Shown one piece after another: positions 7,747-15,552 of a stretch of DNA of 64,000 nucleotides. Both the position numbers and the translations under genes were made by a program. Source of the stretch: Salibacterium salarium (GTDB taxonomy: Bacteria > Bacillota > Bacilli > Bacillales > Marinococcaceae). Within the stretch, counting starts at the first letter, position 1, and each line of letters opens with the position of its first letter. Under the pieces are notes generated by a model, which had not been told where the DNA came from, ran no database searches, and saw nothing but the letters and a program-made list of their open reading frames with translations. The stretch spans positions 620,001 to 684,000 of the forward strand of contig NZ_JAUSUM010000002.1 in NCBI RefSeq assembly GCF_030813635.1, read 5' to 3'.

Positions 7747-8992
7747 AAATAAGAAAATGAAATAAACTTTCATCTTTATTTATTTCATTGTACTGGAATT
7801 TTTTCTTTTGCAAACTTTCAATAAGAGGCTGATAATCATTTGGATCTTTCAATTCAATTCCCACGAGTGCGGGTCCATTTGATTTGTTATTTTTCTTTGT
7901 GTATTCAAATCTTGTAATGTCGTCTTCTGGACCCAGTACTTCATGCAAAAATTCTCTTAACGCCCCTGCTCTTTGCGGAAAATCAATAAGAAAATAATGT
8001 TGAAGCCCTTCATAACGTAACGATTTTTCTCTCATTTCTTCCATCCGCCCAATATCATTATTTCCACCACTTACAACACACACTATAGTCTTACCTTTGA
8101 TTTCTTCTTTGTAGAAGTCAAGAGCTGAAATCGGCATAGCACCGGCCGGCTCTGCCACTAAAGCATTTTCATTATATAACTCGAGGATAGTTGAGCATAT
8201 TTTCCCTTCTGGAACAAGAGATATATCATCTACAACTGATTGACAGACTTCGTAAGGAATATCTCCAATCCTTTTCACCGCGGCTCCATCAACGAACTTG
8301 TCCATGTTCTTTAATTCCGTCACTTCATTCTTACGAAGCGACTCCTTCATTCCGGGAGCACCTGCTGGTTCTGTCCCTACAATTTTTGTCTCCGGCGAAA
8401 TCGATTTAACATACGTTCCAATTCCAGAAATCAGTCCGCCTCCACCAATGGAACAAAACAAGTAATCGATTTGTTCTTCAATATCATTCATTATTTCCAT
8501 ACCCGCCGTTCCTTGACCAGCTATAATTTTTTCATTATTAAACGGGTGTATAAATGCCATTTCATGTTCTTCGCAATAAGATGTTGCTTCAGCATAGGAA
8601 TCATCAAATGTGTCGCCGGTTAAAATGACTTCAACATATTCCTTGCCAAACAGTTTTACTTGTCCTATTTTTTGTCGCGGTGTTGTTGTCGGCATAAATA
8701 TTTTCCCTTGTACTTGTAATGCTTTACACGAATACGCTACTCCTTGCGCGTGGTTACCAGCACTGGCACAAACCACTCCATTTTTCAACGTATCCTTTGA
8801 TAGACTGTGCATTAAATGATAAGCTCCTCGAATTTTAAATGAACGAACAACTTGCAAGTCTTCTCTTTTTAAATAAATATTCGCATCGTAACGTTCTGAT
8901 AATACATGGTTTTTTTGTAAAGGGGTATGGGTGACTACATCTTTTAAAGTTTGATTAGCAATGATGATATCTTCAATGTGAATCCTGCTCAT
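7745..8992 (-). CDS. ilvA: Threonine ammonia-lyase (threonine dehydratase), biosynthetic
   Basis: 415 residues, PLP-dependent fold type II. It converts threonine to 2-oxobutanoate, the first step of isoleucine synthesis. The Schiff-base lysine is K53 in RSFKIRGAY; the phosphate-binding glycine loop is IGGGGLISG and the SGGN motif is VSGGNND. The C-terminal 85 residues form one ACT-like regulatory domain, as in B. subtilis IlvA (about 420 aa), so isoleucine feedback is expected. It is monocistronic, away from any ilv-leu operon. No T-box leader is visible upstream. Confidence 0.93.
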   Translation of the reverse strand: MSRIHIEDIIIANQTLKDVVTHTPLQKNHVLSERYDANIYLKREDLQVVRSFKIRGAYHLMHSLSKDTLKNGVVCASAGNHAQGVAYSCKALQVQGKIFMPTTTPRQKIGQVKLFGKEYVEVILTGDTFDDSYAEATSYCEEHEMAFIHPFNNEKIIAGQGTAGMEIMNDIEEQIDYLFCSIGGGGLISGIGTYVKSISPETKIVGTEPAGAPGMKESLRKNEVTELKNMDKFVDGAAVKRIGDIPYEVCQSVVDDISLVPEGKICSTILELYNENALVAEPAGAMPISALDFYKEEIKGKTIVCVVSGGNNDIGRMEEMREKSLRYEGLQHYFLIDFPQRAGALREFLHEVLGPEDDITRFEYTKKNNKSNGPALVGIELKDPNDYQPLIESLQKKKFQYNEINKDESLFHFLI

Positions 8993-9064
8993 ATTTATTG
9001 TCCTTTCTATGTCCTAAAAACTCTTTTATTCTATATGTTCAAACGTTCTAAAAAGCCGTTACCT

Positions 9065-9092
9065 ATTATAACATGTTTTCCAATCATGAAAA
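9065..9092 (-). promoter_or_regulatory. Candidate promoter for ilvA
   Basis: The minus strand shows TATAAT (9065-9070) with TTTTCA 16 bases upstream (9087-9092), about 75 bases before the ilvA start. Only the -10 is convincing. Confidence 0.35.
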
Positions 9093-9136
9093 GTTTTGTA
9101 CTTGTTAAGTCGGAAAGGGATAATCATTTGATTATA

Positions 9137-9165
9137 TTGATAATTTTTGTTTCTATCGATATAAT
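9137..9165 (+). promoter_or_regulatory. Sigma-A-type promoter upstream of the 59-residue membrane peptide
   Basis: TTGATA (9137-9142), a 17-base spacer, TATAAT (9160-9165). The first downstream gene is the small ORF at 9284, giving a leader of about 110 bases in which I see no obvious riboswitch. Confidence 0.55.
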
Positions 9166-9283
9166 AAGTGATGATGGAATAATTCTATGTAATGATATGG
9201 ATACTGCAAAATTGATTATATCCTATCTTTGATTACACTTTTGTACATACTAACTTCAAAAATTGTAAAAGGAGGAGTTACTT

Positions 9284-9463
9284 ATGAGAAACAGACTGAC
9301 CATGTTATTGCTTGCCTTTGCTCTCTTTATCGTACCGTCAAATGCGTATGCTTCGGTTAATGCTTGGAACGATGCTGAACCAGCTTTCATAACAGGACTC
9401 ACGATTTTATCTGTTATAACTTTGATTTTGTTTATCTATTTAATGATTAGAGACAACGGTTAA
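9284..9463 (+). CDS. 59-residue membrane-anchored or secreted small protein
   Basis: The short frame encodes MRNRLTMLLLAFALFIVPSN, then an AYA/S-type signal-peptidase-like site. A 15-residue acidic/aromatic stretch (ASVNAWNDAEPAF) follows, then a 20-residue hydrophobic helix and a basic/polar tail ending IRDNG. It therefore has a signal peptide followed by a C-terminal transmembrane segment. AAAGGAGGAGTTACTT precedes the ATG, a promoter lies upstream and a hairpin downstream, so it is an independent gene. I do not recognise the family. Confidence 0.7.
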   Translation: MRNRLTMLLLAFALFIVPSNAYASVNAWNDAEPAFITGLTILSVITLILFIYLMIRDNG

Positions 9464-9489
9464 AGATGTAAATAGTACTTGCAAAAAAA

Positions 9490-9532
9490 GGCTTGCCTGA
9501 ATAGACGGATCTATTTACAGGGAAGTCTTTTT
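9490..9532 (+). terminator. Probable intrinsic terminator after the 59-residue gene
   Basis: Imperfect long stem (CCTG-AATAG / CTATT-TA-CAGG with flanking pairs) followed by a T5 run on the plus strand. Confidence 0.55.
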
Positions 9533-9570
9533 ACACTATTTTATAGCACTTAAAAAAGGAGCGTTTCCCC

Positions 9571-9900
9571 ATGAATGAAATGTTAAAAAAAGGGTTTTTC
9601 CTAGGACTAGGAGCTGCATCTTATGGTAAAGAAAAAGTTCAGCAATATGTTGATGACCTTGTTTCAAAAGGAAAAATCACACCGCGAGAAGCAGAACAGT
9701 GGAAAGATGAACTAGTGAAACGCGGAGTGGATACTCAATCCGAGTGGACCGGTCAAGCAAAAGATAAAATGCAGGATTCCTTTAAGGAAATGGGATTGGC
9801 TACGGAAAAGGATATTGAACGTATCGAAGAAAAACTTCATTCCTTAGAACAACAATTATCAACAGACAATCATAACCGAACGGATGATGAAAAGCAGTAA
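9571..9900 (+). CDS. Phasin-like / polyhydroxyalkanoate granule-regulator-like coiled-coil protein
   Basis: This 109-residue protein has a short hydrophobic N-terminus (MLKKGFFLGLGAASYGKEKV), then YVDDLVSKGKITPREAEQWK. A C-terminal amphipathic coiled coil covers about residues 75-98 (EKDIERIEEKLHSLEQQL). This is the pattern of the Firmicute 'phasin family / PHA synthesis regulator' group (PhaF/PhaI-like N-terminus). It lies 55 bases upstream of an ABC1-kinase gene, an association often seen in Gram-positives. PHA storage itself cannot be inferred without phaC. It may instead be a membrane-associated partner of the kinase. Confidence 0.75.
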   Translation: MNEMLKKGFFLGLGAASYGKEKVQQYVDDLVSKGKITPREAEQWKDELVKRGVDTQSEWTGQAKDKMQDSFKEMGLATEKDIERIEEKLHSLEQQLSTDNHNRTDDEKQ

Positions 9901-9955
9901 GCACCAAATGGATTGTTGATATTTAACTTTCTATTCGGTGGAAAGGAATTTTCAT

Positions 9956-11632
9956 ATGGAATTAACACGTGGTTTAAAACATGCCAATCGATACAGAAAA
10001 ATAGCAGCCACACTTGCTCGTCATGGATTCGGTTATATTTTACAAGAAGTAGGACTTTTCCATATATTATCTCTTCCGAAAAGACTCGCTTCTGATCCAA
10101 ATGAATTTAATATGCATTCAATCGGTGAACGCATTCGTCTCGTATTAGAAGAACTAGGTCCGACTTTTATCAAACTTGGCCAGTTAATCAGTACAAGAAA
10201 AGATATATTTCCTCCTTCTGTCATTGAAGAATTGGAAAAGCTACAAGATGAAGTACCCCCATTCGCATTTGAAGATGCTAAACAGATTATCGAAAACGAC
10301 CTTGGGCATCCACTTACAGAGATTTATGATTCGTTTGACGAAACACCGATTGCTGCCGCTTCTATTGGACAAGTCCACAAAGCTGTTCTCTATGATGGAG
10401 AAGAAGTAGCTGTCAAAGTATCTAGACCTCACATTAAAGAAGTTATCGAAAAAGATATCGATATCCTTCGTGATTTGGCAAAATTGTTCACACAACGTTT
10501 TCAGTGGGCACGATACTATCGTTTACAAGACATCGCAGAAGAGTATATTGATGCCATAAGAGACGAAGTCGATTATTATGTTGAAGCAAGAAATACGGAG
10601 AAAATGAGGGCAAACATGGCTGACTTTCCTCATTTGGAGATTCCCGCTGTGTTTGAAGATTTTTCAAGCCGCCGTGTGTTAACCATGACCTTTCTAGAAG
10701 GAATAAAGCTTTCAGAATTGACTTATTCCAATAAAAAATTTAACAAAAAAGCACTAGCCCGTTCATTAACGGATGCCTTTTTACATCAAATATTGATAGA
10801 CGGTTTCTTTCACAGCGATCCCCATCCAGGGAATATTATTTTTACTGACTATGAAAAAGCAAGTTTTATTGATTTTGGACAAATCGGTCGATTAAATAAA
10901 GAAATGCGAAAACATTTTATTAATTATGTAATCGCAATGACACGAAAAAAGCCTGATCAAGTAGCCGCTGCTATATACGAGATGGCAGATATTCCTGATA
11001 CGATAGATCACGATCAGTTTGCCGAAGACGTTCATTATTTACTTTCAAAGTATTATGATCGCCCATTTCATGAGATACGTTTTGGTGAAGCTATCAATGA
11101 TATTTTTGCAACGTCTCATCGCTATGAGATTCAAATTTATAAAGAATATACGATGCTCGCTAAAGCATTTATCACTTTTGAAGGTATCGTCGAACGCCTT
11201 GATCCTGACATTAGTATTGTAGAAATTGCGGAACCTTACGGAAAAAAACTCGCGAAAGAGCAGTTTAATCCTAAAAATAATGTAAAAGATTGGATCAAGG
11301 AAGGCCAACGACAAAAAGAATATTTCTTCGATATTCCAAGAGAAGTTAGGGATGCACTGGCGAAATTAAATAACAGCCATATTGGAATAGAGATGAAAGT
11401 ACCTAAAATCAACATTTTCCTCAATAAATTAGATCGTATAAGTAATCGGTTATCGTTTAGTATTATCTTACTTGCCTTTAGTATCATTATGGTCGGTATG
11501 ATTATTGGTTCTACTTTTGGAGATTCTTCCTCTCCCCTAGTCACCTTACCTGTCATTGAGATAAGTTCTATCGTTTCTTTTCTTATGTTTTTATGGTTAC
11601 TGTATGCGATTTTTAAATCGGGAAGATTTTAG
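9956..11632 (+). CDS. ABC1/UbiB (AarF) family atypical kinase
   Basis: This 558-residue membrane protein of the ABC1/ADCK/UbiB family has the family KxGQ motif in FIKLGQLIS. The alanine-rich replacement of the kinase P-loop is AAASIGQV, the ATP-site lysine is in VAVKV, the catalytic loop is HSDPHPGNI and the metal-binding DFG-equivalent is DFGQIG. Two hydrophobic helices close the C-terminus (about residues 500-525 and 532-552). In other bacteria such proteins support isoprenoid-quinone synthesis; here the quinone would be menaquinone. I chose ATG at 9956 (GGAAAGGAA seven bases upstream) rather than GTG at 9938. Confidence 0.88.
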   Translation: MELTRGLKHANRYRKIAATLARHGFGYILQEVGLFHILSLPKRLASDPNEFNMHSIGERIRLVLEELGPTFIKLGQLISTRKDIFPPSVIEELEKLQDEVPPFAFEDAKQIIENDLGHPLTEIYDSFDETPIAAASIGQVHKAVLYDGEEVAVKVSRPHIKEVIEKDIDILRDLAKLFTQRFQWARYYRLQDIAEEYIDAIRDEVDYYVEARNTEKMRANMADFPHLEIPAVFEDFSSRRVLTMTFLEGIKLSELTYSNKKFNKKALARSLTDAFLHQILIDGFFHSDPHPGNIIFTDYEKASFIDFGQIGRLNKEMRKHFINYVIAMTRKKPDQVAAAIYEMADIPDTIDHDQFAEDVHYLLSKYYDRPFHEIRFGEAINDIFATSHRYEIQIYKEYTMLAKAFITFEGIVERLDPDISIVEIAEPYGKKLAKEQFNPKNNVKDWIKEGQRQKEYFFDIPREVRDALAKLNNSHIGIEMKVPKINIFLNKLDRISNRLSFSIILLAFSIIMVGMIIGSTFGDSSSPLVTLPVIEISSIVSFLMFLWLLYAIFKSGRF

Positions 11633-11637
11633 CTTAT

Positions 11638-11669
11638 GCTTGGCCCATACAAAGGCCAAGCTCTTTTTT
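11638..11669 (+). terminator. Intrinsic terminator after the ABC1 kinase
   Basis: Perfect GCTTGGCC / GGCCAAGC stem with an eight-base loop followed by TCTTTTTT. Confidence 0.9.
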
Positions 11670-11717
11670 GGAACGGCATAATATTATATGTTTCTTCATG
11701 GAAAGGAGAAAGTTTTC

Positions 11718-12329
11718 TTGACTTGGGATATATTAAACGTTATCGGAACCATTGCTTTTGCTCTTAGTGGAGTTTTTGTCGCAATGGAAGAAGATTATGA
11801 TCTTATGGGAATATATATTCTTGGCTTTGTTACAGCATTTGGCGGAGGAGCAATTAGGAATATCTTAATTGGCGTACCTGTTACAGCGCTTTGGGAACAA
11901 GGAACATTATTCTTTATTGCCTTTTTAATTATGACCTTTGCTTTTCTCTTACCTGCATTTCTATTTGAAACTTGGCAGAAATGGGGGCTTCTCTTTGATG
12001 CTATAGGTCTTGGAGCCTTTGCGGTTCAAGGAGCTATATTTGCTCAGGAGATGAATCTTCCTCTAAGCGCCTCGATTGCAGCTGCCGCTCTTACTGGAAC
12101 AGGGGGAGGCATGATTCGTGATTTGTTAGCTGGGAGAAAACCTCTATTTCTAAAACATGAAATATATATAGCTTGGACGATGCTTGCCGGTATTGGGGTA
12201 GGCATGGGATGGATACAATCTATGCCAGGTTATTTAACATTATTAGCTGCTATCATCCTCTGTCGTATGCTTTCTGTTCAATTCAACTGGCGTCTTCCTA
12301 GAAGTAAATGGCATGAAAGACGAACGTGA
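11718..12329 (+). CDS. TRIC-type / UPF0126 membrane protein (YvgT-like)
   Basis: This 203-residue integral membrane protein has about seven hydrophobic helices and the duplicated glycine-rich signature of the trimeric intracellular cation channel fold: FGGGAIRNILIG near residue 48 and GTGGGMIRDLLAG near residue 130. These are internal repeats of the same GGxxRDxL element. B. subtilis YvgT is of equal length. Bacterial TRIC proteins conduct monovalent cations. The start is TTG at 11718, nine bases after AAAGGAG; the ATG at 11688 lies upstream of that ribosome binding site and is unlikely. Confidence 0.85.
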   Translation: MTWDILNVIGTIAFALSGVFVAMEEDYDLMGIYILGFVTAFGGGAIRNILIGVPVTALWEQGTLFFIAFLIMTFAFLLPAFLFETWQKWGLLFDAIGLGAFAVQGAIFAQEMNLPLSASIAAAALTGTGGGMIRDLLAGRKPLFLKHEIYIAWTMLAGIGVGMGWIQSMPGYLTLLAAIILCRMLSVQFNWRLPRSKWHERRT

Positions 12330-12452
12330 CGGCAAGCCATTTTACAGCTTGCATGCATCATTTCTTCTGTTGCTCAAAGTAAACAACCCTTCTTCTTAAA
12401 AGGTTTCAAAAAATTGATAAGTGCCGCAGAACGAACAGTAATCGAAAATCAC

Positions 12453-12476
12453 CTCAAACGGGGAATCCCGTTTGAG
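12453..12476. terminator. Perfect 10-bp hairpin between convergent genes
   Basis: CTCAAACGGG / CCCGTTTGAG with a four-base loop. There is no T-run on the plus strand and only a weak one on the minus strand, so termination is likely but not certain. A second small hairpin (GCAAGC/GCTTGC) lies at about 12333-12353. Confidence 0.45.
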
Positions 12477-12528
12477 GGAAAGTGAGGCGCTACCTGCAGA
12501 AAACGTTTTGGTAAGTCTCTTTATAATA

Positions 12529-13359
12529 TTAGCCTTTACTTATTGGGAGGTCATCATAAGATGTCCAATCACTCCAGCTCCCTGCATAAAGCCTCGGAGA
12601 ATTATAGCCTGCCTCCATTAAAGCTAACACGTTTACACATGCAGTAACACCAGAACCACAATAAGACACTATTTGATCAGCGTCAGCTACATTTTTAAAA
12701 TGAGCCTGCAATTTTTCAGTGTTTTTCCAAACTCCATTTTCATCAAGGACGTCTTTCCAAAAGTATTGTTTTGCTCCAGGAATATGACCAGGAACTCCAT
12801 CCACATTATCTTCTATTCCTTCATACCGTTTATCATCTCTTCCATCGATTAATTGAATTTCATCTTGTTGTAATGATAGCTTGACTTCTTCTAAATGTAC
12901 AAGATTGTTCGGCTCTAATTGTGGTGTGAACTTTTTATTTTCATAGAAAGGTACTTCTTGTTCCAGCGGATAATCCAGTTGCTCCCAATGAGAAAATGAG
13001 CGGTCTAATATGAACGTTTTTTGATGTCCAAGATACCTCAACATCCACCAAAATCTCGCCGCCATAGCTCCACCCTGATTGTCATATGCAATTACCGTAG
13101 TGTCTTGGTCTATTCCGGCTTCCGAAAGACAATTTGCAAAATCGTCTATTTCAGGTAAGGGATGCCGTCCTCCATGGATACCAACAGGCGCCGACATATC
13201 TTTTTCTAAATCAAAGTAAACAGCACCAGGTATATGTGCATCTCTGTATTCCTTTCTTCCTTGTTCCGGATTTTCTAAATGAAAACGACAATCTACTATT
13301 CGTAAATTGTCTCTATCGAGTTGATTTAGCAGCCATGACGGAGTAACTAGATATTTCAA
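12529..13359 (-). CDS. Sulfurtransferase with tandem rhodanese domains (3-mercaptopyruvate type)
   Basis: 276 residues: an inactive N-terminal rhodanese domain (about residues 1-125, position of the active cysteine replaced) and a catalytic C-terminal one (about 150-270). The catalytic loop is SYC234GSGVTA. The CGSGVT signature is that of 3-mercaptopyruvate sulfurtransferases; thiosulfate sulfurtransferases usually have CRKGVT. The GREY..HIPGA(V/K) landmarks occur in both halves. The start is TTG at 13359, preceded by AAGGGGTGGGAAC. It is 12 bases downstream of yppE, so probably co-transcribed. Confidence 0.88.
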   Translation of the reverse strand: MKYLVTPSWLLNQLDRDNLRIVDCRFHLENPEQGRKEYRDAHIPGAVYFDLEKDMSAPVGIHGGRHPLPEIDDFANCLSEAGIDQDTTVIAYDNQGGAMAARFWWMLRYLGHQKTFILDRSFSHWEQLDYPLEQEVPFYENKKFTPQLEPNNLVHLEEVKLSLQQDEIQLIDGRDDKRYEGIEDNVDGVPGHIPGAKQYFWKDVLDENGVWKNTEKLQAHFKNVADADQIVSYCGSGVTACVNVLALMEAGYNSPRLYAGSWSDWTSYDDLPISKG

Positions 13360-13371
13360 GTTCCCACCCCT

Positions 13372-13740
13372 TTACTTATCTATCTCTTTTTCAATTCCCG
13401 ATAAAATATAATCTATTGATTGAATCATTTCCCGGAACCGTTTTTCTTTTGTATCTGATTGAAATGCTCTTACGGACGAAATCAATATGTTATCATGTGT
13501 ATCTTCAATCTGTTTCAAATAAAAATATGCAGGTTTTTCTTCTATAATCCATTGTTCAGCCAATGGTTTCCATTGATCAGCGCACTCTTTCACTTTATCT
13601 GCAAATGGCTTAACTTCAGAAAAAAAATCAGGGGAATAATCCGGTGATTGGGCTATATTTATATAGGCATTTAGAGTTTCGTTATTATATTCTTTCAACT
13701 GTTCTGTTCTATAAATAAGTTTTGATTTAATATCTTCCAC
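13372..13740 (-). CDS. yppE: DUF1798 family protein, YppE-like
   Basis: This 122-residue, all-helical small protein matches B. subtilis YppE (123 aa) in length, composition and position near recU-ponA. Family features visible include a Trp-x-Pro-LAxQW segment (QWKPLAEQWI), KPAYFYLKQIEDT and a basic-acidic C-terminus. The function is unknown. I chose GTG at 13740 because AAGGGG lies ten bases upstream; the longer frame to 13791 has no ribosome binding site and overlaps the upstream gene. Confidence 0.8.
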   Translation of the reverse strand: MEDIKSKLIYRTEQLKEYNNETLNAYINIAQSPDYSPDFFSEVKPFADKVKECADQWKPLAEQWIIEEKPAYFYLKQIEDTHDNILISSVRAFQSDTKEKRFREMIQSIDYILSGIEKEIDK

Positions 13741-13787
13741 TAGTTTGATTCCCCTTTCATATGTCCATCTTATCAACGGAAGTCCTA

Positions 13788-14267
13788 TCAATCAAATAAA
13801 AACAAACTTGGTATCAAACGTCTGCTCTTTTTTGTATCCTTTTCAAGTTCAGACTTTTTTTCTTCTTTTGGCTGCAAGTTGTCCAATTTTTCTTCGAGTT
13901 TCTGAATTCTTTTATTCAACTTTTCAACTTTTTTTCTATGTTCCACCAATTGAAAAGTAACGATGTCATCAGCTTTATTTCCTATCATTCGTTCAAGTAT
14001 TTGGACTTTTTCTTCCGTAGTAGCAAGCCTATCCATAACATATTGCGAGGATACGACTTCCTTATGATTCAAATCTGATGGATTATTTTTTTGGTTTTCC
14101 TTTTTTATTGTATAAAACATAGACATGGTTTCTTCTTTGAAACAATAATGACCATATAAGTTTACAGAATAAGGTATGTCGTGTTTTTTCACCCATTTTA
14201 AAATAGTTGCAGGAGAAACATGTAATTTTTGCGCTACTTCTTTTGTTTTGTATGATTGTTCGGTCAT
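13788..14267 (-). CDS. RacA-like protein: MerR-type DNA-binding domain plus coiled coil
   Basis: 159 residues. Residues 5-45 are a MerR-like winged helix (YKTKEVAQKLHVSPATILKW ... YSVNLYGHYCF), closely matching the opening of RacA. A linker and a coiled coil follow at about residues 78-130 (heptads in ATTEEKVQILERM and LNKRIQKLEEKLDNLQ), then a basic tail ending RRLIPSLFLFD. RacA binds centromere-like sites and tethers the origin to the pole with DivIVA during sporulation in B. subtilis, where it is 184 aa and encoded elsewhere. A DnaA-box or GC-rich RacA site would be needed to confirm. It could instead be a plain MerR regulator. Confidence 0.6.
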   Translation of the reverse strand: MTEQSYKTKEVAQKLHVSPATILKWVKKHDIPYSVNLYGHYCFKEETMSMFYTIKKENQKNNPSDLNHKEVVSSQYVMDRLATTEEKVQILERMIGNKADDIVTFQLVEHRKKVEKLNKRIQKLEEKLDNLQPKEEKKSELEKDTKKSRRLIPSLFLFD

Positions 14268-14425
14268 GATTCACCCTCCTCGTTTTTAGATATCTACTAT
14301 TTCTAACGAAGAAGACAAATGCCTGCACCATTGACAGAACTAGTGTTGATTCGAGTAAGAAAGAAAAAATAATTAATTATTCTACACGTAAAGCAAAGTT
14401 GTAGAAATTCGAGCACTCAGCGATA

Positions 14426-14465
14426 AAAAAATCTGATGGAAAAATATTTTTCCATCAGATTTTTT
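14426..14465. terminator. Strong intrinsic terminator after the remA-like gene
   Basis: AAAAAATCTGATGGAAAAAT pairs with its complement in a perfect stem with T-runs on both strands. It lies directly after the remA-like stop and separates it from the racA-like/yppE unit. Confidence 0.9.
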
Positions 14466-14469
14466 CATT

Positions 14470-14724
14470 CTAAGACCCACTATCGTTTTCATTTAATCGC
14501 TGTGCTACCGTTTCAGGTTGAATAGCTGATAATAAGACATGATCACTATCCGCTAAAATAATGCTTCTTGTTTTTCTTCCATTTGTAACATCAATAAGCA
14601 TTTTTCTCTCTCGAGCTTCCTGAATAAGTCGTTTCGTCGGAGCGGAATCGGAGCTGACAATAGACACAATTCGCTCAGGCGGCATCATATTCCCAAAACC
14701 GAGATTAACCGGCTTTTCATTCAT
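14470..14724 (-). CDS. RemA family (DUF370) DNA-binding regulator, paralog
   Basis: 84 residues. The signature is unmistakable: [46 protein letters not shown] and [13 protein letters not shown] correspond position by position to B. subtilis RemA. RemA forms oligomeric rings that bind DNA and activate matrix and osmoprotection genes. The usual remA gene lies next to gmk-rpoZ, so this one, beside recU, is probably a second copy. I chose ATG at 14724 (GTGAGGG five bases upstream) over the in-frame start at 14790. It diverges from recU. Confidence 0.85.
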   Translation of the reverse strand: MNEKPVNLGFGNMMPPERIVSIVSSDSAPTKRLIQEARERKMLIDVTNGRKTRSIILADSDHVLLSAIQPETVAQRLNENDSGS

Positions 14725-14878
14725 CGAATCCCTCACTTTCTGTACCCTCTTTATCGTAACATGACTATCCCCATTATTGTAAACTTTCACGAGGTGTTCC
14801 TACTTTAATACTGTTCTTTCATAAGGTAAGATATGCTAAGATATATAAATGGAATAATACGAAAAGGATGATGTCGTT

Positions 14879-15469
14879 ATGGCCTTCCGCTACCCCGGGG
14901 GAAAAAAATATATTAAATCTAATCACTCAAAAGTAACTGATACACCAGCTCGTTTTGCAAACCGGGGTATGTCACTTGAACAAGATATTAATGAAACGAA
15001 CAAACACTACAATGCAACTGGTAAAGCGGTCATCCATAAAAAGCCTACTCCAGTTCAAATAGTAAATGTTGATTATCCAAAACGAAGTGCTGCCAAAATA
15101 ACAGAAGCTTATTTCAAACAACCATCAACGACAGATTATAACGGAATATACCGTGGGAAATATATTGATTTTGAAGCAAAAGAGACGAAAAATAAAACGT
15201 CTTTTCCATTTGGGAATATTCATCCCCATCAAGTAGATCACATGAAACAGGTATTGTATCATGGCGGGGTGTCATTTTTTATCATTCGTTTTTCTATTCT
15301 CGATGAAACCTATTTATATGATGCCTCCCATTTTATTTGGTGGTATACTGAACAAACTCAACGTAAATCGATTCCTAAACAACACATTGAAGAAAATGGA
15401 CACCGTTTAGCCATCAAATATGCTCCACGTGTTGATTTTCTTGATATTGTAGACCATGTTTATTATTAA
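14879..15469 (+). CDS. recU: Holliday junction resolvase RecU
   Basis: This 196-residue homodimeric Mg-dependent nuclease resolves Holliday junctions in recombinational repair and chromosome segregation. Landmarks: the N-terminal region [14 protein letters not shown]; catalytic acidic cluster [20 protein letters not shown] containing the D...ExK motif; and [14 protein letters not shown], which is typical of RecU. The length is slightly under B. subtilis RecU (206 aa). It is followed by ponA 83 bases later, the conserved recU-ponA pair. Confidence 0.95.
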   Translation: MAFRYPGGKKYIKSNHSKVTDTPARFANRGMSLEQDINETNKHYNATGKAVIHKKPTPVQIVNVDYPKRSAAKITEAYFKQPSTTDYNGIYRGKYIDFEAKETKNKTSFPFGNIHPHQVDHMKQVLYHGGVSFFIIRFSILDETYLYDASHFIWWYTEQTQRKSIPKQHIEENGHRLAIKYAPRVDFLDIVDHVYY

Positions 15470-15552
15470 TGTAACCTTTTTTTAAAACAGTCGACTAATG
15501 TTACGGTCTAAAGAGGAATGGATTTAAAGAAATAGAAAGGAAGAAACAGCTG

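Noticed and set aside
8951-9232. 93-residue plus-strand frame upstream of the 59-residue gene
   Set aside because: It begins inside ilvA on the opposite strand, contains the TATAAT elements of both candidate promoters and has no ribosome binding site.
8993-9283. Possible T-box leader upstream of ilvA
   Set aside because: The conserved T-box core (GGTGGNACCGCG) and specifier structures are not present; only promoter-like AT-rich sequence is visible.
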